A stretch of DNA of 64,000 nucleotides from contig NC_084802.1 in NCBI RefSeq assembly GCF_963169125.1, forward strand, positions 13,516,896-13,580,895. Reading direction: 5' to 3'. Positions 1-13,635 of this stretch are shown piece by piece; the stretch's first letter is position 1; each line of letters begins with the position of its first letter. A program made the position numbers and the translations under genes. This stretch comes from Humulus lupulus (lineage: Eukaryota; Streptophyta; Magnoliopsida; Rosales; Cannabaceae). The notes beneath the pieces were generated by a model. That model ran no database searches. It worked only from the letters and a program-made list of their open reading frames with translations, and was not told the origin of the DNA.

Positions 1-981
1 ATGGGAAAAAGAATACGTTAGATAATTATAACAAAAACACAAAAGTATGCACATCTTTAATCGTCAAATTAATCAACTCAACTTCCAACAGTTCTTATGC
101 CAATATCTCAGTAAAAAAAAAAAAAAAAACCTATACCTATTTCCAACTAAATTGGTTTAATTTGTTCCTCTTGACTTCTGAATTGGTCTCAAAACAAAGA
201 TTGAATAATAATGGATGCCTTTTAAAGTTTTAGAAATATATTTTATTTGATTATTCATTGTTCTCTTCCCACACACCCTCAGTTTCTCTCATCATTCTTC
301 CACTCCACTCCAGTCTTTAATCTCCCCTCACTCTCTCTTCTCACTTCACTTAACTTTCTCGCTCCTATTTTTTCTCTCTCTCTCTCTCTCATTCTCTACC
401 CCACTATTCTCTCTCATCTCAGTATTTATCTATTTTCTCATGTGTCTTATATTATTTAACATGTTTTATCAAATTTCAAAATCCTATTTACAAATGGTTT
501 CATTTTTTTTTCTTATTTCCACTTTAAAAACCCAAAAAAAAAATAGTTATCAAATTTTTTTTTATAGTAACCAAACTTTTTTTTCTTCAAAAAAAATAAG
601 AATAAGTACTTAAATGTTTTTATTTTTAAGAAACAAAAATGTAGTTACCAATTTAAAAGATAAATACTTTTATTGTTGTTTTAAAAAAAATGAAACCTAG
701 TGTTCTCAAATGAGGGAAAACTAAAAGAAAAGTGAATCCAAGCAAGCCTTAAGAAGATGGGATTGTCTCTTAAAGTGTTTCTTTCTCGTCCCTCTTTGCC
801 TTTTCCCAATTATAATAATAGCAAATAACTAAACACAAAAGTTAATGTTTTCAAATGTCGAAAACTTGGAACTCCTATTGATTGTGTTTATTTGATTGGA
901 ACTAGTTGGCATTATTGTAAACAAGATACTGTTGGCCCTTGGTTTTTTTTTAGAGATCAATATAGCGTGAGTAGTGTGTAC
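1..981. other. Intergenic or intronic DNA downstream of the WD40 gene
   Basis: AT-rich sequence with a CT-rich stretch at about 247-460 and several A or T runs. No convincing coding segment is seen. It follows the last visible donor of the minus-strand WD40 gene, so it is either its final intron or, if translation runs through that donor, a short alternative 3' end with a stop near 829. I searched it on the minus strand for the usual glycine/tryptophan-rich C-terminal WD40 end and did not find one. Confidence 0.5.
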
Positions 982-3900
982 CTTGCTAAAGCCAAGCCAG
1001 TTTGAATCTCCTCTAAATGAGAAAATCTTATTGCTTGTTTTCCAATCACCACAAAGCACCTACAAATACCGGTAAGAATCAATGTCCTAAAAAACATGTG
1101 GAAGCGAGAGAAACTACAAACATCATATATGAAGCTTCCTGAATTTTCATCAAAGATTAATGCAACAACACAAAAACAGGCATATCATGGAAATAACTGA
1201 TGCTGAAGAGGAAACAAAATATTTGTTTATTAAAAGGTGAAAGTTACTCAACTAGCTAGAAGTTGACAAGAGTAAACAGGCTGAAGAAATCAAGCACCAA
1301 GTGACATTGACTTGAATACTTGAAAAAATACCTCGTAATCAACTCCTTGTATATAGATGTAGTCAGGATCATTTGATGAGAAAGCAAGTCCAGTTATCTG
1401 CGGTACCAAGGAGACAAGTTATCCCTAAATGTAAAAAGAAAGCCTAAATTGTGAACTTCAATAGTTTTAAGTGAAAGAGAAACAACTTCAGAGTGGCAAA
1501 TAGAGATATTTAGACATTTATTCCCAATAACTTCAGCCAACTAACAAATATATGCCTAACTCTACTTCTCATCACCCTAGAACTAATTAATTAATAATCG
1601 AAAAATAAATATGATCAAGATCATAACTTGAAAAACCTCTGGAATTAAAAATAGTACTACCAGAATCTGTCCAACTTCATGCACCATTTGGAAAGAATAA
1701 CCTCTAAAAGTCCTTTATATTTCCTTCAAACTTAAACCTACTATTTCATTCTACCCAATGGCAAGACATACAAAAGAAGCTAAAGGGGAATTTACGATTA
1801 TTAATAAAACAGTTCTATCAAGGAGATGATATTCATACAAGAGAGGCCTTAAACTATGATGTCTTTGGAAGACAGAAGTATCTTTGCAAGTGTTGGCTGT
1901 ACTTAATTAAACAGTTTTATCAAGGAGATATCTATAGAGAACTTAAGACTGTATTGTCTTTGAAAAATAAAAGTATCTTCACAAGTAACAGCTTGCAGCA
2001 GTTTCAAGAAATGATTATGCACGAGTAACAGAATAACAATGAGGCCTATATTCTGGTATACATATGTAAATAACAGGAAGATACAATAAGAAAGAAATAT
2101 AGCAAACTACTGACCTCGTATTTTGAGCAGTGAACCCATCTAGATAATGCTGACCATCTATATTTAATATAACAAAACAAAAAATAAATTATCACAAAAA
2201 ATAATAGTAATAATAAAGGGTTTTTTTTTTTTTGGTAGGGGGGTTGCTCCATTCCTGGGAAGGAAAAATAGAACTGTGAAGAAGAAGGAATAAAAGAAAT
2301 CCATTCCTACAAATTCTCAAATTCAAATTGTTCATAGCAAATCACTTGCCGAAATTTCCTCAGCTCTTTATTTTCGCTGTACTATATACGAGTGCGGACA
2401 TTCTCTTATTTTCAAGGTCTACTGTGTACGAAAATTTGGTGTGTGCATGTGAGCGTACATATATTTTAATTATTCTAAGAACAGTAACGGCTATTTGCTA
2501 GGAAATATCTTTAAAGACTGTGCTTATTGGATAGAAAATCAGTATAGATTTACTGGGTCAAAACTAGTGAAGTTCAAGGCCAAGTCTAAGGGTTTTGTAT
2601 AGGTGGACAACAAAGATCATTTCCATATGTTATCCTCTTTGCTTCAGAATTGTGCTTTCCTGACATTCTTATTACAGCAACTATAAAAGGAACGACCCTG
2701 TTCAGCCCTTTTCTCCTCCAAATTATAATAGAATAATCGATAAATAGACACTAAACTTCAAATTGACTAGCCATCACCAGTAAGTGAGCTAAGGCCTTGC
2801 TTTAGAATGGTTTAAGGCTACTAACTTGCGAGGATCATAGATAGTCACAGTACGATCAGCTCCACCAACTGCAACATTACCAGTTGATGAACTGCAGACT
2901 GCATAATATATATCACCAACAGGGCCACAAATCCGTTGCAGGCAACCACCATTTTCTTTCATTCGCAAGTCCCATAATGTCAGCTACAGTAAATTCAGCA
3001 CATAAAGCCAAGAAACAAAAATCTAATAAATAAAGAGAACAAAGCTCATGGCAACATTTAGAAACAATGTAATGTAGCATTTTACCTGGCAACCTTCAGC
3101 AACAGCTAAAATAGAACTTCCACTCACATTACAAGAATTATGCATGAAGCTCAGTGCTGATGGATACAAGAGCCTGTAAAAGTGGCAACATTTATTAAAA
3201 GATCCAAAAAGTTGATGGAACTCTGTCTCTCTCTATCTTTATCGCAACCCACAAAAAAGGGAGAACGCTTATCTTTCAAATAAGCAGATAATAAAAGCAC
3301 AACTTAATAAGTATCCTGGAAGTGATCTTAGAAATTCTCCATTTTTTAAAGAAGGAACCAAACAAACAAATCCAAGAAAATAAAAGACCACAACATAAAA
3401 TAAAAATTACAAAATTGACGAGGGCAGGGCCACCTGAATGCCACCTAACTAAACTTCAGTCACATCAGTTTGATTGCAGAAAATTCAATTATCTTTTAAC
3501 TCAACCCCATATCAGCAAAGTGAGCAAGATTATCATAAAAGTCAGAATAAATTCAAAGGAAAAGTAGTTGCAGACTTCTTTGTTTTTTTACTTTGTCCAA
3601 ACTAATTAATAGTGCAATCCATAACAAGAAAACATGCAATGCAATCATCTTAAGACAGCTTTCTCCATTTAAAAACTGATTTTCTTAAAATTGACTGTTT
3701 CAGTAATTATGTGAAGTGCACTGCTGGTAAAAGTGAAACAACAAGAGCAACAGACAACAACGAGCAATGTATAGAAGTTAAAACGGTAAGAAGAATAAAA
3801 AACAACAAGTGACTTACGTACGAAAAGTTTGGACATGGATGTCCTGATCAAAAATATCAACAGTTTTACAAAAGCCACGTGCTACAGCTGCCTGAAATAA

Positions 3901-6727
3901 AAGCTCAGTCAGTCTCTACTGCTAGAGGGTAAGAGAACTAGGGCTCAAGACAAACACTATTTCTCAAATAAAGTTGGCCTAAAGTTTTAGAAAGAAGCAG
4001 TGTGTGTATCTCTTCTCCTCTCCCTGTTCCCTTTTCAAACCTCTAACCTAGAAATTTGTATCAATAACAATATGTCTTGCATGCTTCACATCTCCATTAG
4101 TTTCGCAATAAATTTGAATTGATATGTTTTGTGAACTCATTCTGATGACATATTTCACAGAAGCTTGTCAAGATAATAGTGTCCACAAACAGCGTATAAA
4201 CAACCCAGGCATGAACTTAGTGAAGACATAATGCTATAAACTAGAACTCAAGGATATATAAATTAAAGTAACTACATACCATAGACCATTGGTTTGGACT
4301 AAAGCACAGTCCAGCCCAACTACTTTCTCCTATACCACGATCACGTGGTGATGCTGTATATGTAAGCCTATCAACATCTGAAGAATTAAATAATCCAAAT
4401 AATGTGTCAGCACTACAATTCACAATCTGAATCAAATGTAAAAAAAAAAAAAAAACAGACTCAATTAGTATGAATATCATTTTGGCTATAGTGCAACACT
4501 AAGTCGGTGAAACATTATTCAAGTCATGCGTGAATCAAGGTTACATCGAAATGATTTCTATTAAAATAATCAAAAAGCTAACCCAATTCTGATTCCTATG
4601 AAATTTATCAATCCTTCTTTTTTGGAGAAACCTACAGATCATGTAACTATCAAATCAAGCAAATATAACCTAAATTTTAGGAGAAATATAAAAAGAGACA
4701 CAAGCTTGTTCATATAAAATATACAATAAATATATATACACACACTAAATGTGCCCTATATGGGGTGCTTATAAATCATCACTTGGCATGGTTCTCTTTC
4801 CTTGTTGTGTGACGTAAACTTTATTGTGATATTTTACGCCATTTGATTTTGCATTTGTGTAGCTAGATATAGATTGTTGATAAAAGTAAATTTTGAAAGG
4901 ACCACTCCTAAAAGATGAGGAAGTGAAGAAAAGGTCGATGATTTTTAAAAATATCATCACAGAAATCTCATTAATAGCCACCAAGTTATATTTGACTTTC
5001 TATTGAGTACTAATTGCTGCAAATATTTACCGCACAAAGATTCTTATCTAGAAGAATTAGAATAGCATCATACTAAATAGGATAAATGAAGAATTTTACC
5101 TTTACCATTAGTATCTAATTTAGACACAATGAGGTCACCGTGGGAATCCACACTTCCCAACATTACATATCCAGTTCCTACAAATTCAGGAAAACAGCTT
5201 CTATATTTATTTTAGTAGAATCTCACAATACATACATATATATATATATATATAATCAAAACAATAAGTTGAAAATGGTAGTTGCACATGATATCATTTG
5301 TTTGATCAAGACAATTACAGTTATGATCCTATATTTGCAAGTACATAGAAAAACCAGAACCCACCGATATCCTCAACCAAATAATTAGACGAGTGGCAAC
5401 ATTCGAAGAAAATTGGAGATTTGCAAGTCAATAAACAGAGCAATATGGGATGATGAATCATTAAAAAGTGTACGACAATAATACGTTAGTATAGGACTAT
5501 AAACAAGAGCCAAAATTAGGAGTGCTTATTATCTTTGTTTGGGCAGGGACATTTAAAGTTCATATATGAGGTTTACAATTTCAGGAAACTGGACTTCTCG
5601 CCTAGCCCTAAAATATTCAGGAAATTATATATGCTATTTAAACTTCAAAATTTATAGAAGCAATGCATGACCATTTGAGCTATATCTTATGGATATTTAA
5701 CATTAGTCATTATAAATATCTCAACATATATACTCCTTACATCAACCAATTTTTTTACTCAACCAAACCTCAATATTTTCAGTGTAACATCACTTACTCT
5801 CACTTTCTGCAAGCACTATACTCTGAATTTCTGAACGATGTGGGCATCGATTAACCATCGAAGAGTCTGTAACCTTCAAGAGTTCATATAAGTAATAGAA
5901 CAACAATATCAACATACGAACAACAAAATTAAAATTGAAAAATCAAGACTTCATGTACATGGAAAAAAATGAATTCTTATACACTAGATCATAATATAAT
6001 ACCTCGGTATACATAGGAATGAGAAGACTTTCTTTTCCTTTACTGACCGAAGAATCGTCCAATGGAATCTACCCAATGAAATGAACAATGGATCAAAGGG
6101 GAAAATAAGGAAAAAAAAATGACGTTTGTATCGAATCACGTTATACCTTCTGAGACAAAATCAAGGACCAGATGACTCCACCTAGCCCTCATGGGTTATA
6201 TTATGAAAAGGGATTTTAGACTCAAGCCAAGTTTCTACTAAACTTGATTAGGTGCATTACAAAAATCCAAAATTTTACTCTTTGAACTTTTTTGCTTCCT
6301 ACTAAACGTCCCTATCTGAGCTTAACCTTGTAATTCGAGTAACTTCAATTTTGCGTACAAAATCATATCATTGACACTAAGCAAGTTCTTGTATAATATA
6401 TACATATATATATATATATAATATACACACACTGAAACGGCATAGAAAGTAGAAAAAGAAGAAAATTGAATGGTTAAAGCACCTGGAGTTTGTAAATGTG
6501 GCAGCCGGAAGCGATGTAAACGAAACAAGAGGAAACGTCATCGGAGACCTGAGGAAGGAATGAAAAGCAAAGCGGAGTGAGATTTGATGTTAGGGTTAGG
6601 GTTTAGGATTAGGGAGAGAGAAAGGTACATAGAGGGCGAGGCGAGAGGACTGGAGATTTGCCGGAGATGGATTGGGGATAAGAGTGGACGGCACCACCGC
6701 CTTTCTCAGACTCTTCGCCTCCAGCAT
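982..6727 (-). CDS. WD40-repeat protein, GTS1 (GIGANTUS1)-like, 12 exons, 3' end missing
   Basis: Exons in gene order: 6629-6727, 6483-6548, 6003-6068, 5798-5873, 5100-5177, 4280-4377, 3818-3891, 3086-3173, 2826-2983, 2115-2157, 1332-1397, 982-1059. All junctions are GT/AG and every phase closes, giving 330 uninterrupted codons. The protein starts MLEAKSLRKAVVPS. It contains WD40 signatures such as SQ-LTLWDLRMK in exon 8/9, GGADRTVTIYDPRKW across exons 9/10, and a late RGDSNWLGFSK motif. WD40 proteins form beta-propeller scaffolds; the overall pattern resembles plant GTS1, linked in Arabidopsis to growth and ribosome assembly, but I recognise it from memory only. The ATG was chosen because it is the first in frame and lies directly after a short leader. 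The final exon, expected after 982, is not visible: it may lie before base 1 or be lost. Confidence 0.85.
6584..6615 (-). promoter_or_regulatory. Telo-box cluster in intron 1 of the WD40 gene
   Basis: Read on the minus strand, three to four overlapping copies of AACCCTAA lie just inside intron 1, between exon 1 (6629) and exon 2 (6548). Telo-boxes near plant start sites are typical of genes for ribosome biogenesis and translation, which suits a GTS1-like role. Confidence 0.5.
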
Positions 6728-6832
6728 CTTTCTCTGTTTTTCTCTCTGGCGGGAAAATCTGTATTATATGTGGAGAGAGTCTATAACGGTCAATATAAGG
6801 TTATTCAATTTTGATTGTTGCATACTTGAAAT
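6728..6832 (-). promoter_or_regulatory. Putative promoter and 5' leader of the WD40 gene
   Basis: Only about 105 bp separate the start codon from the left end of the MULE. On the minus strand this interval holds an E2F-like TTTTCCCGCC (6748-6757) and an AT-rich TATAAT-like stretch near 6763-6770. E2F-like sites are common in growth-linked plant genes; whether these are used here is inference. Confidence 0.4.
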
Positions 6833-7274
6833 GGTAAATTTCACTATCTACGGTGTACTATTACATTTTAATACTAGACTTTCAGCAAGAACCAAAAATA
6901 CCCCTTTCTTTTTTTTTCCCTCCCAGAAACTATTCCTCCAAAATCTCTATTTATCTATTCTCTATCGGACCTGAACAAGAAATCCCCCAAACCCACAAAT
7001 CCTCACCTTGAATCTCTCTCTCTCTCGCACAGACCGACGACGTCCACCCAGACCACCTGCCAATGACCACTGCACCACCTCCAAGGTGATGGAGCGACTG
7101 GAAAGAGACAGAGACACTCGATTCGAGCTTTCCAAACTTGAATCGAAAAGGTAAAGACTTGAATCTCTCTCGCGCGAAGCAATGCATATTTTCATTTAGA
7201 TTTTGGGGAAGATTTGAGAATGTGTGGGGTGGGTGTTGATCTGAGTTTTGGGTTTTTTTGCTGGGTTTTCCGAT

Positions 7275-7775
7275 ATAGGCTCGATAGGTTCGATGAGTGC
7301 TCGATGGTTGCTCGACAACAGGATAGAAACTGAAAAATCTTAAGATCGATAATGCTCGATAGTGGCTCGATATGAGTGAGGCATTAGAACTCGAGGGTTC
7401 AATATAAGCTCGATGTTAGCTCAATAGAAATCGGTTAGGCTCGATGGGGTTGATATTTGTTAGCTCGATAGGCTCGACATGAGCTTGATGCATATAGCTC
7501 GATACTAACTCGATAGAGCTCGATGGTGGCTCGATATGAGTGAGGCATTAGGACTGATGGTGGCTCAATATGAGTAAGGCATTTTGGCTCGATAGTGATC
7601 GATGATAGCTCTATAGTAATTGGTTAGGCTTGATATGAGCTCGATGCATGCTCGATGCTCCATTGTTAAGACTGATTCATATATAGCTCAATACTTACTC
7701 GATAGAGCTCGATGGTGGCTCGATAGAGATTTGCTGTTGCTCGATGATGGCTCGATGCGCTCGATGACAGTTTGA
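7275..7775 (+). repeat. Left subterminal GCTCGATA repeats of the MULE
   Basis: More than twenty degenerate copies of GCTCGATA, often inside a longer GATGGTGGCTCGATATGAG unit, are arranged irregularly in direct orientation. The right end carries the same motif inverted (TATCGAGC), so together they form part of the long inverted ends. Confidence 0.8.
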
Positions 7776-7866
7776 TGGCAGTGTTTACTTCAGTTTTACT
7801 ATGATTTTTTTGACAATTTTTGCCTGATTCTGTTTTCTTACCAATTGTTTTCATGTGTCAATGCAG

Positions 7867-9369
7867 ATGTCAAAGTTAATTGTTTTGTTTCAAGATCACT
7901 TTCCTGGTCGAGTCACATATAGGGGTGGCAGGACTTTGGATGACATTAGGAAAAGGTTTGTGGAGCTCGACCTGATAGAAAGAGCTAAGGAATCCTTTTT
8001 CAAGTAGTTTTTCTTGGCTTCGGAGTTTCATTTCTCATGAGTTTTGGTGCATCAGCTGATGTTGAGGAAAATAGCAAGTCAAAAAGAAGATAAGGTGCAT
8101 TTCTTTTTGGGCTTGAAGTCCTTTAGATTCGGCATGGGAGAGTTTGCTCTGGTGACAGGGTTGAATTTTAGTTTTGCACCGTCACAGGCAGAGTTGGATG
8201 AGCGTTTGACCAGTGACCACTTGATCAAGGAGTATTTCAATGATGCTGAGAAAGTAAAGCTCCTATAGTTGGAGAATGCTTTCAAGACTTGTATTATGGT
8301 CGAAGATGTGTACAAGTTCAGTCTTTGTTTGTTGGTTGAGGGGATTCTAAATACCATAGAGGGAAAGTTGAATATATGGCGAGATATTCTAAAGATGGTG
8401 GAGGACATAGACTACTTATTCAGCTATTCATAGGGGAAATCTCTTACATGAGGCTTTTAAATTCTTGTAAGAAGGACATGGAGCGCTAGAAGGCTAACTT
8501 TGAAAATAAGAAGGATGCCAAGGTGCAACAGGAGTCGAAGTACAATTTTTATGGTTATACCCCGACGTTACAATATTGGGCATATGAGGTCATTCAACAA
8601 CTTACGACGAAGTTTGTTGTGAGCTCGAGAAACATGGTCCCAAGGATGCTTAGTTGGTCACACCGGAAAAACAAGGATTTTACCAAGTCTGTCCTCTTAC
8701 CGATGTTATCGAAGAGCAATGTAAGTTATATTTGATTGACGTTAAGCAATTATTTTTAGCTATATGTTTATCTTTTTTTATTATTTGAGTTAAATCAATG
8801 TTATATGTTGTTTGCAGTTGATCGTCCTTCCGTTGTTGAAGTCCCGACCATCAGAGGTCGATTATTACAGTTCCTTGAATATGGTAGATGTTCCCTTGTA
8901 TCCTGGGATTGGCCAGGATACCAAGGATTTTTATGGGGAGGAGGCAGCCATGGATTTTGAGAAAGTGGCCAAGATTGTTTCTCAAGTTGCCCAGGTCGCG
9001 AACATTTTTGATGATGTTATCCCTAGGGAGGAGGAGGTTGCAGGTCCCACCCCTCCCATTGCCCTTGCTGCAGCCCCAGCCCCCGTTCTAGCCGATATGA
9101 AAGAGTTGATGCAGCAGTTGGAGAGAGTCGAGGGTCAACAGGAGACCCTCATGAAGAACCAACCAGTGATCATGGAAGCAATCAGTCAAATCTTGATATT
9201 TATTAAGGAGCGACCGAGGGACTCCAGGGCAGATTCAGACTTAGAGCCACTAGATATTCCAGATGACTTTGAACTTGATCCATCCACTCCTCCCACCATT
9301 GTTGTGACACCTGATGCTGCGACTATGGGAGTCGCTTTTGTCAACCCTGAGGAGGTGTATGAGGTTTAG
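7867..9369 (+). pseudogene. DUF1985 / ULP-like transposon gene, 5' part, broken
   Basis: The frame opens MSKLIVLFQDHFPGRV. It continues through a DUF1985-type segment with FFLGLKSFRFGMGEF and VTGLNF, then VEDVYKFSLCLL and LNIWRDIL. In-frame stops occur near 8007, 8037 and 8266, and the frame shifts near 8430. An intron with GTAAGT/TTGCAG borders is visible at 8721-8817. The last exon (8818-9369) encodes an acidic, proline-rich linker, including DIPDDFELDPSTPP. DUF1985 precedes a C48 cysteine protease domain in plant ULP-like transposon genes; that domain is absent here. A further fragment resumes after the solo LTR at 13309. The breaks show it is not functional. Confidence 0.7.
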
Positions 9370-9425
9370 TTTAAGAGGAGAAGCGCAAGCCAAATTGGTT
9401 TAAGGACTATACTGATCCAACTAGG

Positions 9426-12400
9426 TGTTGGGAATTGTGCCCTAAAAGCATATGTAATAGACATTGTTTTAAAAAATAAATAAATAAGTTGAATTTGTTA
9501 TGCATATATTTTATGTACTATATTATTCTGTGATAATATTAAGTAAATATCAGAAAAATCCATAAGTTCATATATGTGATCTCAACCACGTATTGGTACG
9601 GGGGGATTGTGTTTGAGATAAATGAACTTGAATAGTTCGCAGTAAAATAAAGTTATGGAATATTTAGATTAATTACTGCAAGTACGATCCACTAATATTA
9701 AGAATACATGTGATCTAGATCTGGATTACTAGTGTAGTAGGATACTTTAGTGTAAGTACTTTATATATTAGAGAATATATAGAACTGGACCAGATATGTT
9801 TATTAATACTTACTTAAATACTGTTTCGAAGTATTAATTAAATATATCAACTGATGATCATATACAAATAGATCTTAATCCTAAAGTTACTATGAACTCC
9901 TGTTTATGTTATATGAGTTATTTGATTCACTCGTTAGGGTCTGTCAGAATGATCAGGCTAAAAACTTTTGTTTTGGGAACTTATTAAGGTAAATGGCTGG
10001 GGACATAGTATACAAATATTGAATCTATACATTCTCGTAAGAGATTGAATAATGGTTCTTTTAAGGGTTGACTTTTGGGACTGAAAGGTTATTGAGCTCA
10101 AATTCACAATTTTGTTATGAATTAACCTTCACTAGTAAAGTCAATGGTATTAAAGAAACAAGATATAATTAAAAGGGTAAAATGCTAATTTTATTCTCGG
10201 TTAATTATGAATCATTATTAGATGGTTAATTTGTATGTAATGATTATATCAATGGACGCTTTATTGTTATAAAGCACTAAGTAAATGTGATTAGTGCTCA
10301 AAAATGTCAATTTATTAGTTTAAAAGTGTAAAATAAATTAAGTTTTAATTAATATTTTCATGAATTTATTGTAATATATTTTGTAATTGAAAATATTAAT
10401 TTTAATTTAATTTGTGTCTAATCTTCAGGAAATAAATTGCATTTGAACACTAGCAAAAAGAAAGAGAAATAATAAGTAAAGCTTAAAAAGAGAAGTGAAA
10501 AAATGGCATATTTTGGAAACAAAGGGGGCCCAATTCGAAGGAGAAGCCCAAGCCCGTTTGGCCCAAGGCCAGCAAGCTGTCACTACCCGCGCGCCAAGTG
10601 GCACCCCCTCCGCGCACCAACTGTCCACGAGCTCCTCCAGCAGCCTCTGACCCGCGCCCCAGCTTTGACCCGCGAGCCTTCAGCCAGCCCTCTCTAGTGT
10701 TGACCCGGTCAACCAAGCCCTTTCCTCCTTCACCCAGCCGTGCCATGTGTCCTCCTGCCATTGCTGCGGATTGGGTCAAACCCAGCTGCCATAAGTGCCA
10801 CCAGCCCACTCCCCTATGCATTTTGGGCCTTGCACCTTTCCTTTTTGAGCTTTAAAGCTCATGGTTTTGTGATATTTTAGAAAAATAGCATATTGACCAT
10901 ACACCAAAATAACTAGGTTAATATTTATAATAAGATTTGATTTTTCAAAATTATATTTTATTATTGATATTTATGATTTATTGTGTAACCCTCAAATTGT
11001 TGTTTAATTTCCTTTTAGTCATTTCCTCCCTCTATAAATAGGGACTCTTCTTTCACATTTACCATGTAATTTTTGGGTAGCAAAACTCTACCAAATTTTA
11101 GTCTCATTTCTCATATTTTCTCTCTAGAATTTCATGAGATGTCTAGCATAATAGGCTAGCCTTCTTAGGAAGGTTAGGATGATCATACATGCACTATGAC
11201 TTTGTTTGGTATTTTTGATTCACCACGTGCTTAAAGTTTATGTATTTGAGTGATTTATTTTATTTCATCTCTATTTCTTATTCTTGTTATATTTATTTAT
11301 GTTTACTAATAGTATATAGATTTTGTCGAACACTTTCTATGTAGTATCAAATTATTGAAAATAATATAGATAATATATTTATCATTTTCTCATTCTCATT
11401 CATATATATTTACTTTTGCTAAATCTATATAGAATTAGTCATGCTCTTTCTATGTATTTTATAAATAGTAAAAGTAATATTTGTGTTAGGTTTTATGTCC
11501 AATCTTTTATTGCATTATTGTCAATGGTATAATGTCATTTTTAGATTTCTCATAAGATTTATATCATCTTTCCATGGCAAAGAATAATAATCACTTGAAT
11601 ACATTTTTGTAAACCATATTTGTGCTTCAATGTTAAATCTTCCAAATGAATAGTCGGAATGTGAACTTCTCATTTGTGTAATTTTTATGAATCAAATATC
11701 CAAATAAATAAGTATGCATATTGGTGACTCTTGATCCTTCTTACTTGTTACCTATTGTTACATCACACTTTAGTCTATCTTTATTTATAATCTATACATC
11801 TAAAAAATAACAAAAATATCACTTAATCTATTTTTCTCATATTATTTATCTCTTAACTTTATTTATTTGCCTCATTGTGGAATCGACCGCCCGATCTATA
11901 TACTATAATCACCGTTTAGTGGATGCACGTTTTGGGCATTAAACAAAATGAAATGTCTATAATTACAAGAGTGTATTATCATATTTATAGTGGAGTAATC
12001 ATGAGATTAATAAATTAAGATTATTTAATTAAAAAGTTTAATTAATAATCTAAAATTTATTGGAGCTTGAAATTATAGGTCCATAGGTCCCACAGCGGCT
12101 CTATTAACACTGTTCAAGGTAAGAGTTGATATAAAGGGTAAAATGGTAAAAATACATATTTAAGAATAAATTTATTATTCGGGTCAAATATGCAATTATG
12201 TGATAATAGTGATTAATTCATTAATTACAAATTAGTTGTAATTATCAAAATTAATTAATAATTAATTATTATATAATTTTCAAAATTATACAAATAATTA
12301 ATTTATTATAATTTTTTTAATTATAATAAAATAAATATTTAGTTTTTGAAATTGGTACTTAATTAAAATTGGTTTTAATTAATTAGTAGAATTAATTAAA

Positions 12401-13303
12401 TATCTTTATTTGAGTGGGGGATAATAATCTGATAAGTTCAAATTTGATTTTAATTTAAAAGATTGATATTTATTCAAATAATTAATTATATGTGATAATT
12501 AGTTAAAAAGATAATAGATTCAAATTTGAATTAATTATCAGGTTGTTGGATTTTATCGGTAGTTTGAATAAATAATTAAATAATTGTGGAAAAATCTCAT
12601 ATCCCTAATTTATAGGAGCTACACGACACACAGTCCCTGTACTGTGTGTGGCATGAGCTACAGTAAAAATCATGGAAAATCCATAAATTAGTTTTTGATA
12701 TTTTCATTAATAATATAATTAATTAATTAAAAGATAAATTGGGATAAATTTTTCACTTTTTATTTAATTAATTAATTAATGGAAAATTCAGAAGTTAGTT
12801 TTTGATATTTTCATTAATAAGATAATTAATTAATTAAAAGATAAATTGTAAATTGGTTACATATTTATTTTTAAATTTAAATATTTTATATTTAAGTTAG
12901 ACTTATCAGAAAATAAAAGAGCCTGAATATTTATTCGATCTAAGAAAAAGAACGATATTTTTATCTCTCTCCTTAAAAAAGATACAGAACCAATTTCAGG
13001 CCTATTCTCTTGATCTCATGTGTTGAGTACATCAAGTTGAATAAAAAATATATCATCATTTATTCTCTAAGTGCCCATACACTTCTTGAGGTGTAGAGAA
13101 CATTGTGGAAGATCTTGGTGTGAGTACCTAGGAGAAGCGTGGATAAGAAGATCGTTTATTTTACGAAAAGATAGCAATGACACTTGATAGGCATAAATAG
13201 GTATGTTCTTTATTCTTTTCTTGTTTATGATTAATGTATGTATATTATTGGATCATCATATTTAAATGTAGTTTAAATATGTTACAAAAATTTTTGTTGT
13301 ACA
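9426..13303 (+). mobile_element. Copia-type solo LTR, itself interrupted
   Basis: Begins TGTTGGGAATTGTGCCC and ends TTGTTGTACA, flanked by CTAGG (9421-9425) and CTGGG (13304-13308), which match at 4 of 5 bases. It interrupts the ULP-like gene. No gag or pol coding is present. Without the nested LTR at 10288-11945 it is about 2.2 kb, long for a copia LTR. The opening sequence is of the kind seen in many plant copia LTRs, an assignment made from memory. Confidence 0.65.
10288..11945 (+). mobile_element. Solo LTR A, gypsy-like, TSD AAATG
   Basis: Runs from TGATTAGTGCTC to GGGCATTAAACA with perfect AAATG duplications at 10283-10287 and 11946-11950. It contains a TATAAATA box near 11033 and the phrase TTTAGTGGATGCACG near its end. 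A second copy of the same family lies inverted at 13854-15344. The interior, including a GC-rich part at 10520-10830, has no retroelement protein. Confidence 0.85.
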
Positions 13304-13308
13304 CTGGG

Positions 13309-13572
13309 CCCACCCATCACTATTTCGTTGCGTATTAGGAAACTTGTTCCTTACACAAGGAAGAGACCTCACACTGATGTAGTTGCAGATACAGAGGAGG
13401 CATTGGTCCTCAACCCTTTCAAGAAGACAAATGTCAAACAATATAGGACACTGTGCAAGTGGATGCTTGGAGACGTCCCCAACAAAACTCCGAGGGATGT
13501 GAAGACAGAGTTTCATGATCCAGCATGGTTTCTAACATGGAAGATAACCCCGGTCGTGCTCGATGACGGGGT
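13309..13572 (+). pseudogene. ULP-like gene, second fragment
   Basis: Continues the MULE cargo gene after the copia LTR. The frame reads VPYTRKRPHTDVVADTEE, then FKKTNVKQYRTLCKWMLGD and WFLTWKITPVVLDDG, followed by a GTAAAC donor. Such text normally precedes the ULP protease catalytic domain, whose histidine, aspartate and cysteine motifs are not found downstream. The gene therefore ends at an internal deletion or rearrangement. Confidence 0.6.
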
Positions 13573-13635
13573 AAACTATTTATTTAAAATGTTAACAAAT
13601 TCTATCATGTTTTAAAAATTTTAAGTTTTGTTTTG

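Noticed and set aside
247..459. Open frame of 70 codons
   Set aside because: CT-rich low-complexity sequence; no domain or splice context.
10483..10855. Overlapping open frames in GC-rich part of solo LTR A
   Set aside because: Lie within an LTR with exact target duplications; both strands are open because of composition.
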